NCBI GenBank assembly: GCA_902363835.1 | Contig: CABJBM010000030.1 | Span: 28,784-67,637 of the forward strand | Direction of reading: 5' to 3' | DNA: 38,854 bases | DNA from: Lachnospiraceae bacterium | GTDB lineage: Bacteria > Bacillota > Clostridia > Lachnospirales > Lachnospiraceae | Part shown: piece by piece, positions 7,655 through 15,486 of the stretch | How positions within the stretch are numbered: position 1 is the first letter of the stretch | Layout of the letters: every line of letters begins with the position of its first letter | Notes under the pieces: generated by a model | Databases searched by the model: none | Told to the model about the DNA's origin: nothing | Seen by the model: only the letters and a program-made list of their open reading frames with translations | Position numbers and translations under genes: made by a program

Positions 7655-8584
7655 TTAACGAAGCCATTTCTTTAACAAATGCCTGAAATTCTTATCAAGC
7701 AGCATCCTTGATCCAATGAGAAGAACCGTTCCCATCCGGATCCTGCCCCGGAAATTTCCTTCTGCCGTAAATACGGTCCGGTCAAACACCGGATACAGGT
7801 TTAAATACTTATGGCAAAACGGATAAACAGCGCTTGCATAGGTGAGCACCTGGCCGGTTAAATATGGATCGTCAAAGCCAAAAGTTATATTTCCCTTTCC
7901 TTTTCGCGGCAGGATATGGCGGAACAGTTTTTTTCCCTGCCTGATGAGCAGCTTTACTGTCCTCTGGTTTTCCTTACTGGAAATCAGGGCGTGGATCTCG
8001 TCCTTTTTATCTTTTATTGTTTTCAGTGTATCACAGATCCGCCGGAAAAAAAACTTAAGTTTTGTAAAAGCCGTGAGAACCTTCTTCTTAAGCCCTGCAA
8101 ATAACTTCGGCACTCCCAATCCTTTTTTCCTCTTGGTGCCGGCCTCTGGTTCTTCCTTTGGTTTCTCTTTGGGTTCTTCCCTTGGAGGGGGCAGGTTCCC
8201 GGGTTCCTCCCGGATCCTGTCATGAATCTCATCTTTTACTTCCCGTACTTCTTTTAAGGCTTCCGGTTCCATTACTTCCATGGCCTGAACCATGATATCT
8301 TCTGCTTCCTTAAGTTCCGAATCCAGTTTCTTCGGCTTTCCAATACGGAAACCAAAGAACCGGACCGTGGCCAATACATCTTCCTCGTATTGAACCTTCA
8401 CGGAAAGGATATGTAGCAGCCAGGTAATTCTGGCTTTCCCCTTCACCTTCCCGTTATAAGATCCCTCTGCCTGATACCGGACAGGAACCAGGAGAACCAG
8501 CAGAACCACAGTAAGGATAAGCCCTAAAACAATGAGCACCAGCAGCCCTAAGATTTTAAGTATAAACAAAATTATATGAAGCAT
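7655..8584 (-). CDS. DUF2953 domain protein (YtfI-like)
   Basis: A protein of about 309 residues with one N-terminal membrane segment (IILFILKILGLLVLIVLGLI) and the DUF2953 domain in its C-terminal half (about 215-300: GKGNITFGFDDPYLTGQVL, YLNLYPVF, GRIRMG). The middle (about 115-160) is a proline/glutamate/lysine-rich linker of low complexity. In Bacillus the homologue YtfI is encoded beside YtfJ and is sporulation-associated. Two starts are possible: ATG at 8584 with GAGG five bases upstream, or GTG at 8590. It lies 14 bases after the next gene, in an apparent operon with it and with ytfJ. Confidence 0.85.
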   Translation of the reverse strand: MLHIILFILKILGLLVLIVLGLILTVVLLVLLVPVRYQAEGSYNGKVKGKARITWLLHILSVKVQYEEDVLATVRFFGFRIGKPKKLDSELKEAEDIMVQAMEVMEPEALKEVREVKDEIHDRIREEPGNLPPPREEPKEKPKEEPEAGTKRKKGLGVPKLFAGLKKKVLTAFTKLKFFFRRICDTLKTIKDKKDEIHALISSKENQRTVKLLIRQGKKLFRHILPRKGKGNITFGFDDPYLTGQVLTYASAVYPFCHKYLNLYPVFDRTVFTAEGNFRGRIRMGTVLLIGSRMLLDKNFRHLLKKWLR

Positions 8585-8598
8585 GAACACCTCACACC

Positions 8599-8973
8599 TT
8601 ACCGGCCTCTTTCATTATTTTCGCCCATACATTCCGGGCACAAAGGCGTCCCTGAAAGGGGGTTCCCTATAAAAGCAGGCAGATCGAAGCCTCCTGTTTT
8701 CCGGTACATATCACTGACGATACTCCCGGCCACCTCTAACGCCTCCCAGTAACCGGAGGCAATGCCCAAAATGAGAAACTCTTTTTCCCGGTAAAAAGGC
8801 TCTGAAAGAGTCATTGCCGGATAGATATCAAGTATATTATTCCCATTTACAGCTGGCGTAATCACATAAATCCCGGGGCCGGGCTTTGATCTGCGGATCT
8901 TCTGAATGATCCGGTAACGTTTCTTTTTCGCTTTTTCGCCTACGTATAAACGGTCATACCAGCTTATTTTCAT
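8599..8973 (-). CDS. Uncharacterised protein in the ytfI-ytfJ cluster
   Basis: A 124-residue soluble protein I do not recognise. It is rich in basic residues at the start (EKAKKKRYRIIQKIRRSKP), then has the phrase GIYVITPAVNGNNILDIYPA and a C-terminal PLCPECMGENNERGR with a CxxC pair. The central section (REKEFLILGIASGYWEALEVAGSIVSD) looks like a beta strand followed by a helix. Its start overlaps the preceding gene by 20 bases, indicating translational coupling, and the DUF2953 gene follows after 14 bases. Position suggests a sporulation-related or clade-specific role. Confidence 0.75.
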   Translation of the reverse strand: MKISWYDRLYVGEKAKKKRYRIIQKIRRSKPGPGIYVITPAVNGNNILDIYPAMTLSEPFYREKEFLILGIASGYWEALEVAGSIVSDMYRKTGGFDLPAFIGNPLSGTPLCPECMGENNERGR

Positions 8974-10276
8974 AATCCATCAGCTCTTCCAATAATTCCT
9001 TGCAAGTTTCCTTTTCCGCTTCATCCAGGCAGCTTTTAAGACTTCCCTCAATATATTCCTTTATTTCATCAATAGAATTAAAGTAAACAGGAAGGTCTGA
9101 TAAAACCTTGGCCATTATGGCCCGGGCCACAGGCCTGGAAACAACGGAAAATACCTCCTCAAGCTCCTTGAAATACTCTCCAGTCTTTTCCTCCAGATAG
9201 GAGCGGTCAACAAGGACTGTTTCCACTCTTTTGCCTGCCTCTTTTAATTCCACAAAGCTGCTTCCCGATAAAAGCTTGTCCACATTTACAGCCTTTACAT
9301 AATCCGGGTTCTTATTCCACTCATCGCTCTCTTCCGGCAGTTCAGCCCTTAAATAGCGCTCATAATAGGCCTCCTGCCTCCCCTCCAGCTGGGTGAGTCT
9401 GTCAAAAAAATCATCTTTTACAGGAGAATAGTCCTCTTTTCTGAACTTTTCCAGAATCTCCCCTGTCATGGAGGAGTAAAACTCCTCTTCCTTTACATCA
9501 ATAACCGCTTCCGGCTTTGCAAATACCAGAACGCAAAAATCGTTGATAATATCCTGAAGCATAATATAAAGCCCAGATTCATCCGTAAGTCCCTCACAGG
9601 CAAGAGCGAGCTTTGCAGCGGCCTCCTCATATCCTTCGGCGGTCATGGTCTTATAATCCCCATGGCGGAACTGCTCCAAAACCTCAAAAAAGTCCTTATG
9701 CCCCTCTTCCATTCCCAATGGAAGCTTTGCCATGGATTCCGTGGAAAGGGTATACATCATATCCTGAAGGCTTTCTTTTGGAGAACCAATATAAACGGAC
9801 AGCCCTTCCATAACAAGGCTGAAAAACTTCTGTTTGGTCAGGCGGACCGGAAGCTGCCCGATGATCTGTCTGATCCTTCCGTTCATAACGGCAGTTTCCT
9901 TGGTATCCGTTACAAATTCTGTAAGACGTTTTGCAAAGCTTTCATCATCAAACCCAGTTTCCGGCAGAGTCTTAAACTTCCGTTCCATGCGGTTTAAAAC
10001 ATATTCATAAATCTGAAAACAGTCGGTGTAGGAAGTCAGGATTTCCACTTCATGGGTGATGTCCCTGCGAAGCTTAAGCAGCTCCTCTTCCACATCCTTT
10101 CCGGAGAAATGCTCCTTAAGCAGGCCGTTAAGCTGCCCGCAGCAGGAAATGATCCGCTCAGAAATTACCGGTTTTTCTCCAATGGTCTCAAATAAAGTAT
10201 AATAATTCAGCACCAGCCTTACGTAAGAGTACTGGTACGCTGCAGTCATCTGTTTCTTCAGCAAACGGGTTTCCAC
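8954..10276 (-). CDS. Uncharacterised helical protein, 440 residues
   Basis: A long, acidic, almost wholly alpha-helical soluble protein with no catalytic motif that I can identify. It has heptad-like E/L/K stretches throughout (for example LKEHFSGKDVEEELLKLRRD and ELLEELMDYENKLV) and no membrane segment or signal peptide. The initiation codon is GTG at 10276, 8 bases after GGAGG. It overlaps the next gene by 20 bases and follows cinA by 22 bases, so cinA, this gene and the ytfI-ytfJ group may be one transcript. The function is unknown. Confidence 0.8.
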   Translation of the reverse strand: METRLLKKQMTAAYQYSYVRLVLNYYTLFETIGEKPVISERIISCCGQLNGLLKEHFSGKDVEEELLKLRRDITHEVEILTSYTDCFQIYEYVLNRMERKFKTLPETGFDDESFAKRLTEFVTDTKETAVMNGRIRQIIGQLPVRLTKQKFFSLVMEGLSVYIGSPKESLQDMMYTLSTESMAKLPLGMEEGHKDFFEVLEQFRHGDYKTMTAEGYEEAAAKLALACEGLTDESGLYIMLQDIINDFCVLVFAKPEAVIDVKEEEFYSSMTGEILEKFRKEDYSPVKDDFFDRLTQLEGRQEAYYERYLRAELPEESDEWNKNPDYVKAVNVDKLLSGSSFVELKEAGKRVETVLVDRSYLEEKTGEYFKELEEVFSVVSRPVARAIMAKVLSDLPVYFNSIDEIKEYIEGSLKSCLDEAEKETCKELLEELMDYENKLV

Positions 10277-10298
10277 TTTTCTCTCCTCCCGGAAGGTT

Positions 10299-11546
10299 TC
10301 ATGAATGGTAATTCTTAAGAATGGAACGGCGCAGCAGATCCAGTGCCTTTACCACGGACTGTTCCCTGATCTTTTCCCGGTTCCCTTTAAAGTGATATTC
10401 TTCCACCTGAACCTTATCTTTTGTATAGCAGGCCATGTAAACAAGACCAACGGGCTTTTCTCCCTCCGCATCCGGTCCTGCGATCCCTGTTACTGCAATA
10501 CAGACATCTGCATCGGCTGCAAAAACACCTCCGATCGCCATTTCCTTGGCAGTCTGTTCACTGACAGCACCGTATTTCTTTAAAGTGCTTTTGCTCACAT
10601 CAAGAAGCTTTCTCTTTGCCTTGTTGGAATAGGTGATAAAGCCTTCCCGAAACACCTGGGAAGCCCCCGGCACATTCACCAGACGGCCTGCAATCAGGCC
10701 TCCTGTACAGGATTCTGCCGTGGTCACTGTCAGCTCATATTTTTTAAGGAGGCGGACAACTGCCATTTCAATGGTTTCTTCCTCTTTTGTAGTATATACA
10801 TCGTCCCCAAAACGGCTTTTAATTTCCTTTACCACCGGCTTTAAAAGGCCTTTTGCCTCATCCTCGTCTGATGCCTTTGCAGTGACCCTTAAATGCACCT
10901 CTGCCGTCTTTGCATAGGTGGCAATGGTCGGATTGGACTGGCCGTCAATGAGGTCGAGAATCTTATCCTCCACCTGGCTCTCCCCATGACCGCAGATCTT
11001 GATCATTTGAGAACGGATCACTTCCGGCTGGCGTTTCTGAAGATAGGGGAATACCTGTTCCCGGAACAGGGGCTCTAATTCATTTGGAGGTCCCGGCAGT
11101 AAAATTGCCGCATTTCCCTCCTTTTCCATAATAAGTCCTGGAGCCGTGCCGTTATTGTTGTCCAGTACGACTGCTCCCTGAGGAACAAGGGCCTGTTTCC
11201 AGTTATTGCCCGGAATCTCTTTATAAATGCTGTTTTTAAAATATTCTTTGATGCGCTCCCTTGTATGGGCGTCCTCTACCAGAGAAAATCCCATGACCTC
11301 TGCACAGACCTCTTTTGTCAGGTCATCCTCGGTTGGCCCAAGGCCGCCGGTTAAAATGACAACATCCGAACGTTTTAAGGCAGTCTCTAAGCATTCCGAA
11401 AGCCGCTCCCTGTTATCGCCCACCGTGACCTGATGATACATGGAAAGTCCTAAGAGAGCACATTTCTCCGCCAGGTACTGCGTGTTGGTATTTACAATAT
11501 TTCCAAGAAGAAGTTCTGTTCCAACTGAAATCAGTTCAACAACCAT
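10299..11546 (-). CDS. cinA: CinA-like protein / nicotinamide-nucleotide amidohydrolase
   Basis: A 415-residue CinA. The N-terminal MoaB/MogA-like domain starts VVELISVGTELLLGNIVNTN and carries TGGLGPTEDDLTKE; family members hydrolyse ADP-ribose-type substrates here. The C-terminal PncC domain has TAESCTGGLIAGRLVNVPG with the catalytic serine, and VTGIAGPDAEGEKPVGLVY; it deamidates NMN in pyridine-nucleotide recycling. The ATG at 11546 has GGGAG 9 bases upstream; a GTG two codons earlier is too close to it. It begins 2 bases after the pgsA stop, the pgsA-cinA order common in Firmicutes. No recA follows, as it often does. Confidence 0.95.
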   Translation of the reverse strand: MVVELISVGTELLLGNIVNTNTQYLAEKCALLGLSMYHQVTVGDNRERLSECLETALKRSDVVILTGGLGPTEDDLTKEVCAEVMGFSLVEDAHTRERIKEYFKNSIYKEIPGNNWKQALVPQGAVVLDNNNGTAPGLIMEKEGNAAILLPGPPNELEPLFREQVFPYLQKRQPEVIRSQMIKICGHGESQVEDKILDLIDGQSNPTIATYAKTAEVHLRVTAKASDEDEAKGLLKPVVKEIKSRFGDDVYTTKEEETIEMAVVRLLKKYELTVTTAESCTGGLIAGRLVNVPGASQVFREGFITYSNKAKRKLLDVSKSTLKKYGAVSEQTAKEMAIGGVFAADADVCIAVTGIAGPDAEGEKPVGLVYMACYTKDKVQVEEYHFKGNREKIREQSVVKALDLLRRSILKNYHS

Positions 11547-11548
11547 GA

Positions 11549-12091
11549 TCACATACTCCCTTCCATAAGAACGCGATAATTTTTTGCTATATAGTCAACC
11601 AGTGAAACCACAGTAAGAATAGCAGCGATCCAGATAAACACCGTTGTAACAAAGGACAATGCCGGAATATTCAGAATAAGAAGAACCGACATGATCATCT
11701 GGGACACTGTCTTAAACTTACCCCAATAGCTTGCCGCAATCACCACGCCATTATCAGAGGCCACCAGACGGAAACCGCTGATAATAAATTCACGGCTTAT
11801 GATCACGATAACGATCCAGGCAGAAAGCTGGCCCAGGGCCGTAAAACAGATAAGTCCTGCACAGACCAGCAGTTTATCTGCCAGAGGGTCCATAAACTTG
11901 CCGAAATTCGTCACCAGACCGTACCTTCTTGCAATCTGTCCATCCAGGAAGTCCGTAAAACTTGCCACAATGAATATGGCGGCCGCAATGTAACGGTATG
12001 TTGTATTCACACCTCCGTCAAGCAGCAGAAACAGAACAAAAAACGGAATCATAATAACCCTTAAAATCGTAAGCTTATTCGGTAAATTCAT
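11549..12091 (-). CDS. pgsA: CDP-diacylglycerol-glycerol-3-phosphate phosphatidyltransferase
   Basis: A 180-residue membrane enzyme making phosphatidylglycerol phosphate, the first committed step to phosphatidylglycerol and cardiolipin. The CDP-alcohol phosphotransferase motif is complete: D50-G51-x2-A54-R55-x8-G64-x3-D68-x3-D72. Several hydrophobic segments follow (YIAAAIFIVASF, AWIVIVIISREFIIS, VFIWIAAILTVVSL). The N-terminal MNLPNKLTILRV is characteristic. Its start overlaps the end of rimO by 17 bases, implying translational coupling. Confidence 0.96.
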   Translation of the reverse strand: MNLPNKLTILRVIMIPFFVLFLLLDGGVNTTYRYIAAAIFIVASFTDFLDGQIARRYGLVTNFGKFMDPLADKLLVCAGLICFTALGQLSAWIVIVIISREFIISGFRLVASDNGVVIAASYWGKFKTVSQMIMSVLLILNIPALSFVTTVFIWIAAILTVVSLVDYIAKNYRVLMEGSM

Positions 12092-13415
12092 CCTCCAACT
12101 CTCCTATCAAATCATATTCCGTGGCTCCTGTGACGCGAACCCTGGCAAAATCACCTGACATCAGTTCTTTGACCGTCTGAACAAAGATCATTCCATCCAC
12201 ATTTGGCCCGTCCATGTAAGTGCGGCCAACATAAGCGTTTTCATCCGCTACCTTGCCCTCTATCATGACCTCCAGGCCTTTCCCGATCATGGACCTGGAA
12301 AAATCATAAGAAATTTCCTGCTGAAGTTCCATGATGGCATCCCGGCGCTCTTCCTTTACCTCCTGGGAAACCTGATCCGAAAATTCTGCGGCAGGGGTAT
12401 CTTCTTCTGCGGAATATGCAAATACTCCCAAGCGCTGGAATTCCATCTCATCCACAAATTCCATCAGTTCTTCATGATCTTCAGATGTTTCTCCTGGGAA
12501 TCCTGAGATCAGGGTAGTCCTGAGAGCCATATCCGGAATTTCCCTCCGAAGCTTTTCCACGATTTCCTTAAGCTGGGCCTTTGAGGTTCTCCGTCCCATG
12601 CGTTTTAAGATCCGGTCGCTGGCATGCTGGATGGGAAGATCAAGGTATTTGCATATCTTCTCTTCTTCCTTTATGGTCTGGATCAGCTCGTCCGTGATTT
12701 CCTCCGGATAGCAGTACTGGATTCTGATCCACTGGATCCCTGATATGCGGCATAAGCGTTTTAAAAGCTTTGGCAATGACTTCTCTCCATATAGGTCCAC
12801 GCCGTAAAGAGTTGTCTCCTGAGCTACTAAAATAAGCTCCTTTACTCCCTTTTCAGCCAGACTTTCCGCTTCCTTTACCAGCCGCTCCATGGGAACGCTG
12901 CGGTAATTTCCCCGCAAGGTTGGAATGATACAGTAAGTACAATGCTTGTCGCACCCTTCCGCAATCTTTAAAAAGGCATAATGGCCTCCCGTTGTAAGTA
13001 TCCGCTCTGTTTCCAGTTCCGGAAGCATGTCCAGCTCATGAAAGCGCTGAACGTGCTCTTTTCCGCCCAGGGCCTCTGCCAGGACGTGAGAAATCTCGTC
13101 ATAGGTGGAAGTACCCAGGATGCCATCCACTTCAGGGATCTCGTCTATGATCTCCTGCTTATACCGCTGGGCCAGACAGCCGGTGACAATCAATGCCTTG
13201 CATTTACCGTCAACCTTTCTCTGGGCCATTTCCAGTATGGTGTTTACGCTTTCCTCTTTTGCATCGCCGATAAAGCAGCAGGTGTTGATCACAATCACAT
13301 CCGCATCATACTCATCATCTGTAAACGTATATCCGTCTTTATTCAGAAGGCCCAGCATCATCTCAGTATCCACGAGATTCTTGTCACAGCCCAGTGAAAC
13401 ACATAATAACTTCAT
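12075..13415 (-). CDS. rimO: Ribosomal protein S12 methylthiotransferase RimO
   Basis: A 446-residue radical-SAM methylthiotransferase that modifies an aspartate of ribosomal protein S12. Seen: N-terminal UPF0004 domain with its three cluster cysteines (SLGCDKN, NTCCF, VTGCLAQRY), the radical SAM motif GCDKHCTYCIIP, GFPGETSEDHEEL, and a C-terminal TRAM domain. MKLLCVSLGCDKN is the usual start of RimO rather than MiaB. The second of two tandem ATG codons (13415) is favoured because it lies 7 bases after AGGAG; the first is 13418. A longer frame to 13472 runs through the promoter and can be dismissed. It heads the rimO-pgsA-cinA operon. Confidence 0.96.
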   Translation of the reverse strand: MKLLCVSLGCDKNLVDTEMMLGLLNKDGYTFTDDEYDADVIVINTCCFIGDAKEESVNTILEMAQRKVDGKCKALIVTGCLAQRYKQEIIDEIPEVDGILGTSTYDEISHVLAEALGGKEHVQRFHELDMLPELETERILTTGGHYAFLKIAEGCDKHCTYCIIPTLRGNYRSVPMERLVKEAESLAEKGVKELILVAQETTLYGVDLYGEKSLPKLLKRLCRISGIQWIRIQYCYPEEITDELIQTIKEEEKICKYLDLPIQHASDRILKRMGRRTSKAQLKEIVEKLRREIPDMALRTTLISGFPGETSEDHEELMEFVDEMEFQRLGVFAYSAEEDTPAAEFSDQVSQEVKEERRDAIMELQQEISYDFSRSMIGKGLEVMIEGKVADENAYVGRTYMDGPNVDGMIFVQTVKELMSGDFARVRVTGATEYDLIGELEDEFTE

Positions 13416-13445
13416 CATTAAACTCCTGTCTTTCTTTATAAACAG

Positions 13446-13476
13446 ATTATACCATGAGAAAGGCCATCTCATCCAA
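13446..13476 (-). promoter_or_regulatory. Promoter of the rimO-pgsA-cinA operon
   Basis: Minus strand: extended -10 TGGTATAAT, with TATAAT at 13446-13451, and TTGGAT (13471-13476) at a 19-base spacing as a weak -35. The element lies inside the rpoZ terminator region, and the RimO ATG follows about 30 bases after the -10. Confidence 0.65.
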
Positions 13477-13494
13477 AAGTGAGACGGCCTTTTT
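13459..13494 (-). terminator. Hairpin after rpoZ
   Basis: AAAGGCC-x-TCTCA (13459-13471) pairs with TGAGA-x-GGCCTTT (13480-13493), with one internal mismatch. The plus side ends in five T; the minus side ends in TTTCTC. It directly follows the rpoZ stop and its loop holds the -35 of the rimO promoter. Confidence 0.65.
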
Positions 13495-13495
13495 C

Positions 13496-13750
13496 CTAAT
13501 TATCGTCTTCTTCTGTTGCATCCGCTTCACTTAAAATCTTCACTTTGCCCTCATACAGTTCCTCTACGGCAACAGAAAGCGGTTTCTTACCGACGCCCAA
13601 AACCTCCGGCTCTGAGCCGCCGATGATCTGCCTTGCTCTCTTGGCTGCGGCAATCACAATCGAATAACGGCTCTGTACAACAGGAGCCTCTCCTGGCTCT
13701 ACCTCGCTGTTTACTACATTAATCAAATCTGAATAAGATGGATGTAACAT
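13496..13750 (-). CDS. rpoZ: RNA polymerase omega subunit
   Basis: An 84-residue omega subunit, which aids assembly of RNA polymerase. The family core is visible as SRYSIVIAAAKRARQII and KPLSVAVEELYEGKVKI; the tail is acidic. AAGGGG lies 9 bases before the ATG. It follows gmk after 26 bases in the yicC-gmk-rpoZ operon, and is closed by the hairpin at 13459-13494. Confidence 0.95.
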   Translation of the reverse strand: MLHPSYSDLINVVNSEVEPGEAPVVQSRYSIVIAAAKRARQIIGGSEPEVLGVGKKPLSVAVEELYEGKVKILSEADATEEDDN

Positions 13751-13776
13751 CTTTTATTCCCCTTTCTTAATCGGCT

Positions 13777-14397
13777 CTATATATTCTTTAATTCTTCCCG
13801 GATATGGGCTAAAAACGCCATATTATTGGAAGCCCGGTTATGCTGGACCTGGATCATTTGGTGCATCTCTTCCACACAAGTGTCTATTTTATCATTAATA
13901 AGGATATAATCATAGGCCTCCATGCCTTCCGCTTCCTCAGCCGCCCGCCGGAGCCTGGCATTGATTACATCCATGTTTTCCGTACCGCGGCCAATGAGAC
14001 GGCGTTTTAATTCCTCTCCACTGGGAGGCATGACAAAAATCAAAATCGCAGCGGGAAAACGTTTCTTTACCTTAAGCGCTCCCTGAATCTCAATTTCCAG
14101 AATTACATCCTTCCCCATTTTCATCTGGTTCAAAACATATTCCTTGGGCGTGCCATAGTAATGGTTGACGTACTGGGCATATTCGATCAATTCTTCCTTT
14201 TCCATCATGTCCTTAAAACGTTCTTCTGTCACAAAGAAATATTCCCTGCCGTCTGTTTCTCCCTCTCTGGGGCTTCTGGTAGTGGCGGAAATGGACAGTG
14301 CGTAATTATCATACCGTTTCAGAAGCTCTTTCATCAAGGTTCCCTTGCCAGCCCCTGAAAATCCGGATACGACTACCAATATGCCATGTTCATTCAT
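13777..14397 (-). CDS. gmk: Guanylate kinase
   Basis: A 206-residue guanylate kinase (GMP + ATP to GDP). The P-loop is GFSGAGKGTL (12-21); SATTRSPREGETDGREYFFV is the GMP-binding region, with the family's conserved arginines, and DVILEIEIQGALKVK and FVMPPSGEELKRRLIGRGTE follow in the correct order. Length is normal. Cytoplasmic and essential. AGGAG precedes the ATG by 12 bases. Only 15 bases separate it from yicC, so there is no room for the remA gene that lies here in many Firmicutes. Confidence 0.97.
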   Translation of the reverse strand: MNEHGILVVVSGFSGAGKGTLMKELLKRYDNYALSISATTRSPREGETDGREYFFVTEERFKDMMEKEELIEYAQYVNHYYGTPKEYVLNQMKMGKDVILEIEIQGALKVKKRFPAAILIFVMPPSGEELKRRLIGRGTENMDVINARLRRAAEEAEGMEAYDYILINDKIDTCVEEMHQMIQVQHNRASNNMAFLAHIREELKNI

Positions 14398-14412
14398 TTT
14401 TTTGTTACTCTC

Positions 14413-15291
14413 CTACTCAATATTCTGGATTTGTTCCCTTACCTTTTCAATCTCGGTCTTTAGTGCGATGGCCTTATCGGAAATTTCCAGGTCATTGGCT
14501 TTGGAAAGAATGGTGTTTGCCTCCCGGTTCATCTCCTGAGCGATGAAATCCAGTTTTCTTCCCACACTTCCGCCTGCGTTAAGCTCTGCACGGGTATTTT
14601 CAATGTGGTTTCTGAGCCGTACGGTTTCTTCATCCACACAAATTTTATCAGCAAAAATTGTAACCTCCGTGGCAATCCTTCCTTCGTCAATGGAAGCGCT
14701 TGCCAGCAGTTCCTTTACCTTGTCCTCCAGTTTTGTCCTGTATTCTAAAAGGATTCTGGGGGACCGTTCTTCAATAAATTCCACAATCTCAGTCATAAAC
14801 TTAAGCTTTCCAAGGAGATCGCTCTTTAAGTTTTCTCCCTCTGTTACTCTGGTTTCCACAAAACGTTTCGCAGCTTCCTCAATGGTTTCCGAAAGAAGCT
14901 TCCACATCTGTTCCTCGTCCTCTGGTACCTCTTCCATGGTAAGGACTTCCGGGCATCTGGCCAAAGCCGATACCTTGATATCGTTCTGAATCCCGAACTG
15001 CGCCTCCATCTTTGCGAAATAGTCCATATATTCGGCGGCCAGCGCACTGTTATACTTTAAACACAGCTTATTCTCTGTGTAATCCTCATAGCTGATAAAT
15101 ACATCAACCTTTCCGCGCTGGATATAATTCTTTAACAGATTCCTGATCCCTGCTTCAAAGAAATTAAACTTTTTTGGCATCTTTATGCTTAAATCCAAAT
15201 ACCTGTGATTTACAGCCTTCATCTCGACGGAAATCTTATATTCATCCGTGACGGTTTCGCATCTGCCAAAACCTGTCATGCTCTTGATCAT
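14413..15291 (-). CDS. YicC family protein (putative endoribonuclease)
   Basis: A 292-residue YicC/YloC protein. The family start MIKSMTGFGR is exact, and the C-terminal DUF1732 half has GRKLDFIAQEMNREANTILSK. E. coli YicC has been reported as an endoribonuclease acting on small RNAs; that activity is not shown for Clostridia. The ATG at 15291 has GAGAGG 8 bases upstream; a longer frame to 15327 begins inside the -10 element. It heads the yicC-gmk-rpoZ operon, with a strong promoter at 15326-15354. Confidence 0.93.
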   Translation of the reverse strand: MIKSMTGFGRCETVTDEYKISVEMKAVNHRYLDLSIKMPKKFNFFEAGIRNLLKNYIQRGKVDVFISYEDYTENKLCLKYNSALAAEYMDYFAKMEAQFGIQNDIKVSALARCPEVLTMEEVPEDEEQMWKLLSETIEEAAKRFVETRVTEGENLKSDLLGKLKFMTEIVEFIEERSPRILLEYRTKLEDKVKELLASASIDEGRIATEVTIFADKICVDEETVRLRNHIENTRAELNAGGSVGRKLDFIAQEMNREANTILSKANDLEISDKAIALKTEIEKVREQIQNIE

Positions 15292-15325
15292 TCTATATGC
15301 CTCTCTTTCGCCATAGATATCATCC

Positions 15326-15354
15326 ATTATAAGTCATAATAAAAAACAAGTCAA
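15326..15354 (-). promoter_or_regulatory. Sigma-A promoter of the yicC-gmk-rpoZ operon
   Basis: Minus strand: TTGACT (15349-15354), 17-base spacer, perfect TATAAT (15326-15331). One of the strongest promoters in the window. Confidence 0.85.
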
Positions 15355-15366
15355 TTGCTTTTAAAT

Positions 15367-15395
15367 TTTACAGAAAGCCGATTCTGTGCTATACT
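15367..15395 (+). promoter_or_regulatory. Sigma-A promoter of rqcH
   Basis: TTTACA (15367-15372), 17-base spacer, TATACT (15390-15395). It is divergent from the yicC promoter; the two -35 elements are 12 bases apart. Confidence 0.75.
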
Positions 15396-15486
15396 ATTCC
15401 TATTATATAGACCATTTACCGGAGGAAACCTCTTCCAGGGATACCATTATGCCCAAATAGCATGGGCAGAAACGAGGAAACAAACA

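Noticed and set aside
14543..14989. Plus-strand open frame opposite yicC
   Set aside because: Serine-rich shadow of a well-supported gene.
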